A stretch of DNA of 64,000 nt from Diadema setosum (lineage: Eukaryota > Echinodermata > Echinoidea > Diadematoida > Diadematidae): positions 21,348,335 to 21,412,334 of the forward strand of contig NC_092693.1 of assembly GCF_964275005.1 (NCBI RefSeq), in the 5' to 3' direction. Shown here piece after piece: positions 24,536 to 38,168 of the stretch. Each line of letters begins with the position of its first letter. Position 1 is the stretch's first letter. The notes beneath the pieces were generated by a model. It did no database searches and was not told where the DNA came from. It worked only from the letters and a program-made list of their open reading frames with translations. A program made the position numbers and the translations under genes.

Positions 24536-25099
24536 TGTCGAAAATAAGGACATGAACAACACACTACTCACAGTCACACTGTGCTTATGATAGGGGCAGT
24601 GGCACAGCATACGGTCCGGTGTAGTGCATACGGCGAAAAGTAGACGGACGAGTATGCAGTGCATGCAGTGCACTTAGCACTCAGTGTAACCTCTGCTGAT
24701 CCGTGCTAAACGAGCTACAATACGCGGTCTACGTCTATGTGTGTTTACACCCAATCTACCCAGCGTCCGATCCGTGGCTGTGAGCTAGCTATGCTTTTCA
24801 TGTTGTAGTCGAGACTACTCGACTAGCAGCTGATACACTCAGTATTTCAGTAAATTTCAGATGTTTTACTCTTTTCATTCAAGTTGTATCTTTGAGTGAC
24901 GTGACCACGACCAGGCTCTCGGCAGCGGCAAAGCCAAAGAGGCTAGAATCTATTTCACTCCATTCGCGTTTGTACCATCACGAACATAATCATCAGATTC
25001 AGCACACTGTCAGTCAGTGTAGTCCTGATCGGTCGTCGAAATAATTTCTCTGTTGTTGAATATTTATTGGAGGGACTTTAGTCTGACGGGAAAGAAATC

Positions 25100-28000
25100 A
25101 TGTCTTTCTTTGGGAAAAAGAAGAAAGCACCGGCGCCAACGTCAAATGAGGCTCTCCAAAAGCTGAGGTCTGTAGAAGAAATGCTTATGAAAAAGCAAGA
25201 CTTCCTTGAAGGAAAGATAGACAATGAACTGCAATTAGCTAAGAAAAATGGAACGAAGAATAAAAGAGGTGAGATATATTTCTTGTTCTGTTGTGTGTGT
25301 GTGGTGTACTTGATGCTACATGTTAAAAGTTGATAAAACTAACACTGTAACAGTTAAAAGCATGTGCATTCAATTGAAGTTTGTAGATTGTTGTAGGAGG
25401 CACTTTCTCTCACCCCCCAAAATCTAAGACTCAATTTCTAACAGGTAGAAATCATCAAAATCTAATGTACTGACATCTGCGAACAGTTTACTTTGTCGAT
25501 TGACATCAGTGACATTTGTTGTTATCAAATATTGGTTACTGGGCTGAGGATACACATACACACCAGCCCGAACGCGAAGTGTTTGGGAAGGAGCACCCCA
25601 GGGTTTGGTACATCTAACTGTTTTGGATGGCTAAAACTGGGTCTGTACCACTGAAGCGTACATATACGTAGTGAAGGCACAAATAAAATGTGCATTAATA
25701 AGCATCCATGAAGTCTGCTCAAATTTTGCATTACTGAATTGCCATAATGTCCAAACTCATAAGAAATGGATAATGGTCCAGAAGAAGAACGTACTTGACT
25801 CTTTTCAAGTAAAGTTTACTCACTTAAATTTGAACCAAGTTGAATGTCGGGAAGCATCGATATCAACGTTGATTTGCATGGTGTTGTTGAAAACGCTCTC
25901 TTTTCAGCGTACCACTCTACCTGCATAATCGGAAAGTAGCCATATCCATGATCTAATTTTATGTGAATATGAGGGTATGATGTCTTGCAAGTATTAAACA
26001 CAAAGATTTCCCTACCTTTCCCTTGAGGTTTTTACATTGACTTGTTTTTATTTATAATTATTTTTTTTTTCAGTTTTATTTGAAACAGAGTTCATACAAG
26101 TTTGCATGTGACAGCATTGGCTATTATTTTGACCGGTCTATTTATATTTCATTGATGATATTAAAAACAAAATTCATTGTAAATTGCAGAACAGCATCTC
26201 GGGCTCCGTAGACTTCGTATTTGATAATTGAAGTGTCGATAGCAACAACAGTGATTGCAGTATTACAGAACAATGAGGAATATGATTACATAATTATATA
26301 GTTGAAATGTAAGGAAATTGAAATTTATATTTCAGAATATTTGAGTGTCTTCAAGCTTGTGAATACTTGCTCCTTTTCATATCCACAGCTGCTCTCCAGG
26401 CTCTCAAGAGGAAAAAGCGGTACGAGAAACAGCTTGCTCAGATCGACGGGACGCTCACAACGATAGAGACCCAGCGAGAGGCACTGGAAAATGCCCACAC
26501 CAATACCGAGGTTCTGTCTACCATGCAGTATGCCAGCAAAGCATTACAAGCAACCCATGCAAAGGTGTAAGTTATTATTGCTGTGAAGTGAAATGAGATG
26601 AAGACGACTTATCAAAACTCACCTATGGCTCATCTTTTCATGGTCATTGTTTTTTCTTTTCTTTTTTGTCTCGAACAAGGTGCTTGAGTGAGTTTCAAGA
26701 AGTTGCTTTCATGTGCCACATGTAAACTCCTGCTGGTAACCTGTTTGTTTTTGTTTTTTGTTTTAGCTACTGTCATGTTCACAATGAAAGTGCAATGCCA
26801 CCCTATGTTTACATGGACTTTTATGAATATATGGTAGTTATTAAAGATTAAGTAAGTTTTCAATGAAATTAAGTAAGTTTTCAATGAAATCGTAATTGAA
26901 ATAAAATTATTGTTGATATTCCCAACTACATCTTATATGATATGTGCATCGAAGGTAGGTTTGCTCATCGGCACCAATCAAGATTCTTTGGCTGTGTGTG
27001 TACTTATCAATGATAAAACTGTGCACAATTTGTTTAATTGTAATTCTGGAATATACAATGTATCTGAGCTGGGCCAGCCTCCCCACCCCACGGTATCCCC
27101 ACACTCCTGGGTCTTTAAACTGCTCAGGAGGCTTGAAGACGGGTTGAAATTCTAAATCTGTTTCTGAAATTCTAAATCTGTTTCTATGTAGCAGGACCTA
27201 CCTTGGAAAAAGTCTTTGTAAAGAGGAGAATTCCACATCGGGCTAAATCATGAGACTAGTTCTATCTTGTTGGTACACTACATTGATAGGATTGCATATT
27301 CATAAGATTATTGCGATAATGACATTAATTTGAATACTAATGATTTTGACATGCATTTTATTGATATTGATGACTGTCGACTACAGTGGTGTGGATGATG
27401 TTGATGAACTGATGGGCGACATTCAAGAGCAGATGGAGAGAGCCCAGGAAATCACGGACGCTATCTCCAATCCCATCGGCTTTGGAGCAGAGGATATTGA
27501 TGAGGTAAGTTTGGAGTTGTTGTGATGACTCTTGATCATCTTTTACATATCTGTTGCATGATATGAGTGGATATTAGAAGATGTTCAGTGTAAAAAACAA
27601 TTAAATCATTAGTATCGAACACTTGCAGTTTGGCTGGGTAAACTACAACTACCAAGAGACCTTTCTGATATATCTGTTAGTGTAACAGAACAATGAAATT
27701 ATTTTGAATTCAGATCCACATATATTAATAATGATAATAATACAGGATGTTTGTAATGTCCCTTACCTCTCTGTCTGAGTGCTCAAAGGGCACGAGAAAT
27801 TTGTCACACAGCATAAACAGAAAATAGATAGTATTTCTTTGTACACAAAAGAAGATGACATGAGATTTCTCTACTCTGTGTTACATAACTATGAATTACA
27901 GCAAGGAATATTTGAATAATAATAAGGATGGAACTTATTGACTATGTTCTGCATGATTATATAAAAACAATGAGAAGAGTGAGGGGTATCTCAGAATTTC

Positions 28001-29382
28001 TACTGATGCACGGGAACAAAGTGACCAACAAGATGTCCTGAGTTTGTTGTCAGCCCTATGTGTGCATCATTGGACTGGTCATTTTCACCAGAGTGCCCCC
28101 CACCTGACCGAGAGAGCAGACCTGGTAACGTGGCAAATGTCTGACTAAAATGATGAGATGGGTGGGGGACCTCAGCCTCAAAAAGGGAAGCACTCATATT
28201 GATGAGGCCAGCTAGCTAACTTGAGTGATGAACCAATCTCATTTATGAATTTGCCTCCCTCATGTACCTCTTATCTCCCAGGATGAGCTGAATGCTGAAC
28301 TGGAGGAGCTAGAACAGGAGGAGTTTGACGAGAAGATGCTTGATGTGGACATTGAGCTGCCATCGGTACCCAACGCCGAGTTACCGGCACCAAAGAGTGA
28401 GTCCAAACATGCACCTATTGACTGTGTATCATATGCAACCCCTTATGACGAAGCTTGACAAAATTGCCAAGTGTCATTTTCCTTTTTAATTTTTAGTATA
28501 ATTTTTTTTGATGGTCAAACTCTTCAGACTCTAAACCTTCTATGAAGTTACGTAGCTATGCCAACTTTGGTTAGCCCCCCTTTTAGACTGCATAGTTCTT
28601 GTATGATTATACAATGTATGGATATAATAGGACATTTTTTTGTGTGTGTTTGAATGCCTGTATATTGATACGACATGAATATACATTGTATATCAAAATG
28701 ATGGTTTGAACTTTATTCCGATATATGATGTATATTCACAGGACATTTATTTGTGTCTGAATGCTCGCATACTATACATCATATAAGTACTAGTAGGCAG
28801 TACTTGTTTGCATCACACACTAGGGTTAGCCCCAACTACCAAATGAATCCAACGCAGTGTAAAAGCACAAAGTGCAAAGTTCATACTGCACAAGAGAGAG
28901 ACTCGTACCTCGTATTCATGAGCTTCTCATGAAACATGACAATGTGTGAGTTCTGATGCTGCCGTACGTTTATTGTATGTCTTGACATGTCTGAATGGTC
29001 TCGTGCAAATATGTCATATATCCATATGTTGTATGGATGTACAGTATGTATGTACAATAACTTGGCGTGTCTGAATGGGCTAGTAGTCTACTGCTTGATA
29101 GACCTATGGACATTATTATTGTCTTTGTGAGTCAGTGCTGTCTTTAAAGAAAGAAAAAAAAATAATTAAACTGACTGTGTTGTCAAATTTTCATGTGTAG
29201 GTTAAATTACTTTTCAGTTACAGTGGACTGAATGAGCACAGTTTCAAATTCTAGTTCCTTGTGTTTTACTAAAATAATGTCTTTTCTTCTCTCCCCCCCC
29301 CCAATCTTTCTGATCTCTTGCAGAAAAAGTTGCGCAAGATGAGGACGATGACATGAAGGAGCTTGCGATGTGGGCGTCGTAG
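25100..29382 (+). CDS. CHMP4: CHMP4 (SNF7/VPS32), ESCRT-III filament subunit
   Basis: Cytosolic protein that polymerises on membranes and drives ESCRT-mediated budding, abscission and repair. Coding exons: 25100-25268, 26389-26566, 27387-27504, 28282-28396, 29324-29382. All junctions are GT-AG and in phase, giving 639 nt (212 aa plus stop; human CHMP4B has 224). Residues 1-56 hold the short N-terminus and the first basic helix (EALQKLRSVEEMLMKKQDFL). ALQALKRKKRYEKQLAQIDG begins at residue 58 and is near-identical to CHMP4. PIGFG and the acidic helix DELNAELEELEQEEFDEKML follow. The tail DDDMKELAMWAS corresponds to the ALIX-binding C-terminal helix. The start is the first ATG, with the expected MSFFGK-type N-terminus. 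A single gene like this usually corresponds to all three vertebrate CHMP4 paralogues. An 11-C run precedes the last acceptor. Confidence 0.97.
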
Positions 29383-32300
29383 AGACAGACATGACTCGCT
29401 TTTGATAAGATCATCATGTTTCTTTACTCACTTTTATTCCTCTGTGAAACTACTCCACCCAAATCCGTAGATGTAGAACCAAAGTTTGCAGATAGAGTAC
29501 ATGTACATATGGCTATATCGTCAAAAAATGGTCATGTGTCTTTGACATGAAATATACAGATAGAGATATGGATAGTGAGAGAGTGAGAGATACACAAATA
29601 AGTTATGTACAGAACCTTGTATGCTATGTGTTTATTGTGTAATTAACTCGCAACTGATAGTAACTGAGAGGATTGCCTTAATTTGAATACTTCTTCAGTG
29701 CTAAGAAAGTGTGGTGAATGCAACAGCGAATGCATAGCAGGCTTCAGCTGTGGAGTTTTGGACGGGACACATGTTAATGCAGACCGAGTACCTAGAGCTG
29801 TGGTCCCCGTGAACCAGCCTCAGCCACTGCAATACTGGCTCTGCAGAGCATGCTGTCTCATCAAATGCTGATTTTTGTAGGCTTATCATTGATTTACAGA
29901 AGAAGCCACTCTGATGGAGGTTATCACTCGACAGAACATTTATTTATTTTTTCTTTTTTAAGTTGCACTTTCCTGCAGGTATTTATTATCAGCTGTCCAA
30001 ATTCATATAATAATATTTAACAGTTACTGCTATTCACAGTGAGAGTAATAATTATCCTGGATCTGACATATAAGAACCAAGTATAGTCACATTTGTGCTT
30101 TTCATTGAAAGTGATGACCCTCATTTGCCAAGCATGTGTAGATTCTTTTATGGATATGACGAAATCTTTCATGGAAATGGAAACAGCTCATAAAAGTTTC
30201 AAGTATGTTGAGATGTATACATACATGCAAATGATTTGACACCCAAATGTAGCGTAACAAAATTCGTCAAATACTATAGAGCATTGCTTATGCCAAACTT
30301 AAGACTCAGTGAAATTCTAGATGAGACACACATTAATGGGAGGATATTCAAGGAGCAATAGAGCAATGTGAAATTCAATGTCCATTGGAAATCTACAATG
30401 TTAGCTAAAGAGGATATTTAATGTTGCCATACTACTGGTATGTTTCATTGTAAATGCCAACCCTTTACTACCTTCAAACTGACAAGCTTTTATTTGTGGA
30501 ATTCATACCTACCTGAATTGAACTTCAGTACCAAAAGTATTGTACTTTCAATACTTCATTTAAAAGTTCAAAGTATTATTGGACAGTGTCCCATATTTTG
30601 GGAACCACATCAATAATTTGTAATTCCAATACACTCTAAGAATACTCTCCATGTTGAGTATTGGCTGTGTTCTATCAACAATATATTATCATGAACTTTT
30701 ATTCTCTGTGCAGTAGCTGTATAAGGATATTGTGGTGGTAGATGATCATTTATCACGAAACAAATATGTAAGCCTTAGATTTGTTTATTCTGGGCCAGGT
30801 AGGCCAACCAGTGCTGATTATTGAAATGTCAATTATTTTCTTTGCTTGTCCTAACCCTTTCACATTGTGCTACTCACATTCAATATCAAGCAATTTAGCC
30901 GGTAAAGAATGACAAATTTTGGCATTTCATGAGGTATTTGCACCACTTCTGTCGTTTTAATCCCAACAACCGTGACTTATTCATGCCATTGCCACTTCGC
31001 CTTCTCGCGGCGTGCAATCAGAAAACAATATCAGTTTATTTGTGTGATTTGGCATTGAATTCCATTATGCTCAGCTCTTTTACTTATAAAAAAAAACGCA
31101 TATCTGGGGATACATATAGATTGCTCTGTTTATGAGAATAACATAGAGGTTAACATCACCATGTACTAAAGTTGTAAATTTTGGGGTCTGCTTTTTATTT
31201 TTGTATGTCTGTTGACTGTGTACATTGGTACCTTGTAACGTTTCATGTAGTTAGAATCAAAAATGGATGTGGAATTTCTTGATGAAAGACAAAAAGGTGA
31301 TTTTAAATCAAAAAGTGCCACAGATGCTCAGGTACAAAGATCGTCACATTATAACAGTTTTTCACAACATTAACTGTCGGCAACATCCTTAGTTCAGTGT
31401 GAATACAAGACAAGACACCATTTTTGTTCCCCTGGGCATGGTGTATATAAATAGCTCTTGATTGCAAGGAGGCCTTTGTCCTGTATTCAGTCTTGCATAG
31501 GGAGGAACAGAGGTTGAATATCTGCTGCCACTGCCAATGCTGTCAAAGTACTGGTAGCTGAAGTTATGCTCTTGCATTGACTAAAAGATCGGTCTGTATC
31601 TTGTCGTCGGGGATATATTCCGCAGATACTATGTCTGGCTTCATGGAATCCCCTCCTATGTCTTTGGAGGAGAGCTGTAAACGTCAAAAAAATGATAAAA
31701 GACTCCTCTGGAAAGTCAGATTTTTCTGTCTAGCTCTCGCATAACAATTACTCAATTGGCAAGAAAGAAAGAACGAGTGCAAGTAGGGAATGGCAGTAGA
31801 GAATGGCAGTCAAGGAAAATGTACTCTTGTGAGGTTTTGTTTTTTGCATTCTGACAGGCAAAAAATATTTTCTGACAGTAGTACACCATGTTTGCTAATT
31901 GAAGGAAGGTACAATAATCGATTAAGTTAAAGGGGAAATAGATTTGAGTATTGTAGCAGCATTTTGGCTAGAAAATTGGTGGCAGATGTGTATTATCATC
32001 ATTATTGCCAAGGAACACCAGAGAAACTTTATCTTTTTCATCCTAGACCACCTATAAATCATGACTTGTTTGTTGTAAAGCAAGAATCACATTATTGTTG
32101 CGATATGTCACTGCTGTAGAAGATTGTATTACAGTCAGTTTGGAAACTTCATCAATTCTCACTTTGCACCGACAGTTTCAGCAAAGTGGTTATGGAATGG
32201 TAACATGATTGCTACCGGTATTCCTTACTGCATGCTTCAAAAGAACATTGTCAATCCCCCATGAATAATTCTTATTTGGAAAAATGTTTTGCCTTGTTTG

Positions 32301-33444
32301 TGATCAATTCAAAATGCGAGATACACTGTAGTTTGTTGAGGCTGTAATCAATGTAAGGTTGTGGACTTGGGCAAGTTTAGACTTTGGCTAAGTTTGACTC
32401 TTGTGTGTTTGTGTGGCAAAAAGTTTTGCAAGTCACTAGTTGGTCAGTTGGTCATATTCCAATGTTTAGTGATATACTGATGTGGCTCAAATGTCAAATT
32501 TTGGCTTGTAACTGCTGCTGTATCTATCCCTCTCTCTCTCTCTCTCTTTCAAAAAAGAAATAGATCACTGGTGTAGTATAGAGTACCTTTATAGCACTTT
32601 ATGTTTCCTCTGGAAATGAATGGTCAAAATGAATGAACTGGGCGGTCTGATGCTTGAACATTGAAAGTGGTAGACAAAACTAATCCCACATGGTGTTTTC
32701 AAGCTTCACATAAAAATCTGTTTACTTTCACAGTATATGTACACGCCCAGTGTCTTTATCAGAGGGGACGGGTAGTGTAGCTTTGTGGATTTACCTGTAA
32801 TCTGATGTACATGTACCTGTTAGTATTTCATTATAAGCTCTGTGGAATCAATGAGGAACTGAACAAGTTGGTTCATCTAATCAACAATTTTGACTAGTCT
32901 GAAAGATACTTGTCTTTACTATTTTTTGATAGGTTTAACCGTTTGCACTGTTGTGGACAGAATGCTCTGATTCAAATATTATAAAACAAAACAACAACTA
33001 TACGGCCACTAGTTTTTGCAACTAGCACATTGTAGAGCTGCTAAAATCAAGTAAGAATTTCTTGTGATTTAACTTTCAGTTGCATTCTTCCAGTATTTAT
33101 ACATGAATTGTTTATGTTTTAAATTGTTTAGCTGTGTACAGTCATCATTCAGATTGGTTAATACCTCTTTTTACATGCAGATATGATTTATTCCCCGTTA
33201 ACATGTCATTGCATGTTGTGACAAGATATTAAGGTTTGTCTGCAAAGTTAGATGTGCAACTGAAAGTAATAGTCTGTGACTATGTTAAAGTCACAAAAGG
33301 AGACTCAAAATTAGATAAAAAGAGAAGAATGAAATCTTTTTCTGGTCTGGTACGGCATAATTTTTCCTTTCTCTCACTTATAAATGTATCTTCTTTGTAT
33401 GTATGGGTATGTCACTGGTAATTCTGTGATAATATGTAAATAAA
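29383..33444 (+). other. Probable long CHMP4 3' UTR
   Basis: No gene is recognised and open frames are short. Reading from the CHMP4 stop, the first AATAAA I find on the plus strand is at 33439-33444. The stretch is AT-rich and, unlike the rest of the window, almost free of recognisable mobile elements. That fits a ~4-kb 3' UTR. Without transcript data it could equally be a short UTR with a variant signal followed by intergenic DNA. Confidence 0.4.
33439..33444 (+). terminator. Candidate distal CHMP4 polyadenylation signal
   Basis: AATAAA in the context TGTAAATAAAGAATTT, the first canonical plus-strand hexamer after the CHMP4 stop codon. Confidence 0.35.
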
Positions 33445-33951
33445 GAATTTATAATGTGAAGCAAAATATGTGTATGGATATTCTGCCATTTTGTATCATC
33501 TTTTCACATGTGAAGTTACTACTTCACTTCTCAAATCTTTGCTTCGATAACATTAATTCATAGTGCAACTGTGCACTCTGCCAGTAGAGTATAGTTGCAT
33601 TTTCAGCCTGATTGCACTGTTTACTGACAAATTGCTCATCTGGGTACTTTAGAGTCAGCAGTTATGTATGTCTACTAGAAATCCCCATGCTGCAACTTCA
33701 TTTCCTATTTTATCACACCAATTTGATGTCTTTTGACCGTAAAAGTTCATAATCATAACTATGGTCTGGATTTCAAATGACCGTACTATTGCCATCAACT
33801 GAGACAAAAGTTGAGATTAGTAATACAATGTACTTTTCTTTTATAGCTCACCATGGCTGACTAGTCACTCAAATTTAAACTGCAAATGGAATGGTCTTTT
33901 CAATATGCTGTCAAAATATCAATGACTCTAAATAGCATCCACTCTTTTTTT

Positions 33952-33954
<3 letters not shown>

Positions 33955-34002
<48 letters not shown>
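33955..34002. repeat. (CA)24 microsatellite
   Basis: 24 uninterrupted CA dinucleotides after a T run. Confidence 0.95.
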
Positions 34003-34004
<2 letters not shown>

Positions 34005-34273
34005 ATGGGCCAATGTCACAAAGCAAAAACAGGACTTCCTGTTTGTTATAAGGCGAGGTATGACCCAGCGATACTGTGTGTGGCTCGTAGTCTGTTGTTT
34101 CCAGGAAATGTGTCAATTCTAAAAATGTGAAAGTCATTTGGAGTTCCTGCTGCAAGCCTTAGAGCAATGAAGATCAGGGCATTCTTTAAAGAATTTCTTG
34201 TTCTGAACTGTTATTCTGCTCTATCTATAATGATATGTATAAATGAATACGTACATAAACAAGTAGACAGATG

Positions 34274-34325
34274 AATGAATAGATGAATATATAAATATGT
34301 ACATGTATATATTCATCTATTCATT
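34274..34325. repeat. Perfect inverted repeat, 20-bp arms, 12-nt loop
   Basis: AATGAATAGATGAATATATA at 34274-34293 is exactly reverse-complementary to 34306-34325, separated by 12 nt. The arms are diverged GATA/GAAT simple sequence, so the hairpin may come from an inverted microsatellite. No coding role. Confidence 0.85.
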
Positions 34326-34694
34326 TCATTATGTACCGGTACATTATTTGGCCCTTAATATTATTTGTTATTTTGGCAATTATTTTGTTTGTTCTTTTGC
34401 TCAATCCAAGCTACTTAATCCAATCAAACTTCAAACAGTTTTAGCATCAATTTTTCTTTCTCTCTCTCTCTCTCTGGCACTTACAGCATGACCCTTGGTA
34501 AAATCAAGGTCATGATGGAAGCAAATGTCTTTGTAAGATTTTGTAGTAACATTGCAACAGTTGATTACTTCAATTCAAACACACATAACTTCATCTATGC
34601 TATACATATGTGGAATTATTCTTAGATTGTGTTGTTCTTTATTGATATTCCAAACCCATCTTGTCTGAGAGTCAGAGGTGAACGGTGACACAGC

Positions 34695-34904
34695 ATTTGC
34701 TCCTGCGACAATTGTTCCGGTGTTGTTTTCTCCAAGGACTTAGGGTTAGGGTAAGGGTTGTGATAGAGTTTAAGGTTTAGGTTGATGTGAGGATTAGGAT
34801 TAGGGTTAGGGTTATGTTTGTGGGTCAAATTATGTTTGGCTGTATTCATAGTGGGAAGATACACTACACTGTATTTCATGGGAGCAATTGTTCCAGGAGC
34901 AAAT
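34695..34904. mobile_element. Palindromic MITE carrying TTAGGG-like repeats
   Basis: 24-bp inverted ends (34695-34718 and 34881-34904, 21 of 24 matching, each with ATTTGCTCCTG at the outer edge) enclose a non-coding core. The core holds a degenerate telomere-like array. Each arm also contains a CAATTG palindrome. The ends and the array together look like one mobile unit. Confidence 0.6.
34738..34814. repeat. Degenerate interstitial (TTAGGG)n
   Basis: CTTAGGGTTAGGGTAAGGG, then degenerate GTTTAAGGTTTAGG-like units, then GATTAGGGTTAGGGTT. TTAGGG is the deuterostome telomere unit. The array is short, degenerate and enclosed by the inverted repeats of a MITE. Confidence 0.75.
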
Positions 34905-35468
34905 GACATAATCATGGAACCGAGGTGAATGCTGCCCTCTCTTTACACAGCCTTCATGAATGCATCCAACAATACAGTCATACAGGCAATGAGGGTGGAC
35001 TGTCTAGCTTATGATATATATTTTTATTGATGGGATAGATACTTATACTAGGCTTGCATCTTACACAGTTATACATATCGCAGAAATACATGTACGTACA
35101 CTGTATTTAAATGGCTGTAAAATTTAGTGGTTATGTACAGAGAGGTGATAACCTGGGTCACTGAAAGACAAAGTGTGACGACATCAGAAAACAGGGTGTG
35201 TAGCGAAATTGAAACATAAGTTATCCTATGTGACATACAATTGGAACAGCACCAAGTCTAAATGAGGACCTCATTACATTAGAGATGCTGTCAGCACAAC
35301 AGAGTTAGTAATCCACCCTTAAAATGGATGCTTTGTTTGAAAGAATGTATTGCTTTGCATTATTACTGGTCATCAAAAAAAAAAAAAAAAAAAAAAATCC
35401 AAGAGTAACTTGATATGACAACTGAGCTGATAGCTGCTCCCTTGCATAGTAACATGTACCGTGAACTG

Positions 35469-35629
35469 TACTGTAAAACCAGATATATTCGTGGCATTAA
35501 ATTTTTGCGTATTGGCACTGCAGTTCAATGCATATAGACAAGAACTTTCACATTCATGTACATTTTAATTTCACAAATATTGGCTCTCGCAAAATTTGAA
35601 TGCACACAAACCATTTCTGGTTTTATAGT
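35469..35629. mobile_element. MITE with TACTGTA ends, copy 4
   Basis: TACTGTAAAACCAGATAT at the left is mirrored by TTTCTGGTTTTATAGTG at the right. The interior block ATATAGACAAGAACTTTCA is shared with copy 1 at 32-227. About 161 bp, non-coding. Confidence 0.7.
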
Positions 35630-36124
35630 GGTTACAAGTACCTTGACCTGGTGACTATTAGGGGATTCTTGTATAACACTTATGCTATTAAAGATGTGTG
35701 CATCTCGAGGAGTTGAGAGGAAACCTTCCAGGATAGTGAGGATTTAGGAGGGATGAGGGCTTCTGGCACAAAAATAGAACGATATATGGTCCCATTGTTC
35801 TAACATTTACTATTATGCTGTACATAGGTTTGTTTTTCCCCCCCGAGGCTGAATGCATTCAAATAAAATGCTCGTATAACTGTAATAAGAAACTGTTTTC
35901 ATTTCTCAATGCCAGAACAGCTGGTACAGAGATAGAATCAAACATTTCTTTGGATATTACATGTACATGGTATGAAGAACAAAACAAAAATCATGAGTAC
36001 ACATTGGATGCCTTATAACAGAGGGCAATAGCTACGTTTTAAGCACTCATGTACAATTTACAAGAATCTTCATAAAGTATTTAATGAATATATTGTACCT
36101 CGTGAATTGGGATTTCCATCATGG

Positions 36125-36259
36125 TACAGTGGACTACCGTTACAACGAAGTCCTCGGGACTGGCACTTTTCATTTGTTATATCGAAATTTCATTATTTTT
36201 ACTTCGTTGTAACCGGAATTTTGTTATAACAGTGTCCATTATAACAGGTGTGCACTGTA
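36125..36259. mobile_element. Short MITE with TACAGTG ends (pogo/Tigger-like)
   Basis: Begins TACAGTGGACTACCGTTACA and ends TTATAACAGGTGTGCACTGTA. Internal TTACAACGAAGT-type motifs occur in both orientations. The layout resembles other Tigger-type MITEs in this window. About 135 bp, non-coding. Confidence 0.6.
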
Positions 36260-38168
36260 CCCACAATCAATATCATTATCATTATTATTTTTAATTTGGG
36301 ACTTTGAAGAAAGATTTCAATTTTTTGATCAATGTCACTGAAACACCCACACGAGGATGCACAAGAGTGGTAACCTTATGATTAGGGTGTACTGGTAACT
36401 GTGCAGTCACAGGCAACCATCAGTGATTTCTTGGCTTTGATTGGCTGTGGAATAGTGTTGCTATGGTAGCTCCATCGATTAAAGCATTATCATCACCAGT
36501 ACATGTAATTGTAAATTTGCCAGACTTTGCTGAAACTTGGCACCAGTCTCATTTTCCTATATCTGTCTGAAAACAAAAAACAAGACACTACACAAAACAA
36601 AACAAAACAAAAACATAACTGGAATCTACTGAGCAAATGAAAGTGAAAATTGTATCAGCTCATCTTCACATTGATTTACAGACATCTAAAGCAAACCATC
36701 TCATCGGTCAGGAAAAATGAGACCAATGCAAGAAGAGGCGAAATGATTGTAAGAATATGTCAGATGCATGGTCATGGTAGCAAAAGAAAGGCATTCCTTT
36801 CAGATGATGATGATGATGATGATGATGTAAGTGACAAGATATGATGTGGGATGAAGTGCACATACACCTATATATTGTGGTTCATCTTGACTAAAATGCA
36901 TGCAACTAAACCAACCCGTATATTCTTAGTGTCTTTGATGTTAATGGAGCCCAAAAGACCCTATCCAGTGAATGTCCCTACCCCCCCCCCCAAAAAAAAA
37001 AAGAAAAATCTTGCAATATCAATAAAGCAAACACACATGTGCATTCACTGTAAGTCAATGATGGCATTCCAGAGACTTGCATGAATAAACAGGCAAAAGA
37101 CATTGGATTGGACGCTCCTTTTCTTCCCCTTTTGCTACAAAATTTAATTGGAGATAAGATCAAAGTACTGTATCAACATCACACTACATTATCATGACAT
37201 TACTGGCTGGAATTGAAATCTGGAGTTGCTCGGCCGTACATTTGCTGAGCCAATAATCTCATGTAAACCTTGTGGAAGTTCAAACTCTGCCTCTGAAATA
37301 GTCTGAACTGCACATTAGATGTTTGATTTATTTGCAAGTAAAACCTCATGAAACTTCATGTCAAATGTCAACATGAACTTACATACATCAGTGACAAGTA
37401 ATCAGGAAGAACTACTAGCCTGTATGCAATCTACCTAACCAGAGAACTAACTGAGGTACGCAAATGATCTGTTTTGTTCTTGATTCCTAGCTGATTGGAG
37501 AACTGACTGTATTTCTGTGAACTACTTGTGTAAGACATGCTCCTGCTCCTGTCATTTATCAACAGTAATTTGGATGGGAAAACTTTTTGCAAGACCCTTT
37601 ATGCTTCCTCCTTACAAACAGCACATTTTGCCATGAACAACCTCACAGATTAATCATTTATACATGATTATTCATACAATCTTGGTGTATTAAAGGAAAA
37701 TGTGGCTGGTTGTTTTTATAATACACGTGTACAAGATGAAGCTCAGTTTTGCTTATTATGAGATGAATACACTTCACTTGTTCTATGATGTGGAAAAAAT
37801 TTCAGGATCACAACATTGACAAATCTGAAATGTAAATTGCACAAATTTTATAAATTGTAATTAAGTGCACTTTTGAAAAAAATTATTTCCACAGTCTCCT
37901 ATCCTTGCATTTTTCACAGTAAATGAATGCAAAATTGTCTTCAAAACTTTCACTACTCTGCTTCAAACAAACATCACTTAAAAAAAAACAAGTTTTTTCA
38001 GCATGTCGACCAAAAACCACTGCATATTCACTAGGTAGTGATATATTTAACACCCTGCAGCTTGTAAGCAAAAACCATTTGGGAGTAAGATCACATTTAC
38101 AGAGATTCAGTGGGTCTATGGTTCATATACAGTCCAATGGGTTTCTGATGCAGGTGTGAGTGAAGGTG

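Larger units (their letters stand above)
20428..25099. other. Divergent RPUSD2/CHMP4 intergenic region
   Basis: A 4.7-kb gap between the 5' ends of RPUSD2 (minus) and CHMP4 (plus), which must hold both promoters. It contains a hAT-like MITE, two TA arrays, long T and A runs (22498-22512, 23489-23510, 23604-23622) and two palindromic CRE sites. Its left edge (20428-20802) is an open continuation of RPUSD2 exon 1. No other gene is recognised and no TATA box is convincing for either gene. Confidence 0.5.

Noticed and set aside
34738-34814. Chromosome end or fusion scar suggested by TTAGGG repeats
   Set aside because: The array is short, degenerate and lies inside an inverted-repeat-bounded element, so a mobile-element origin is simpler.
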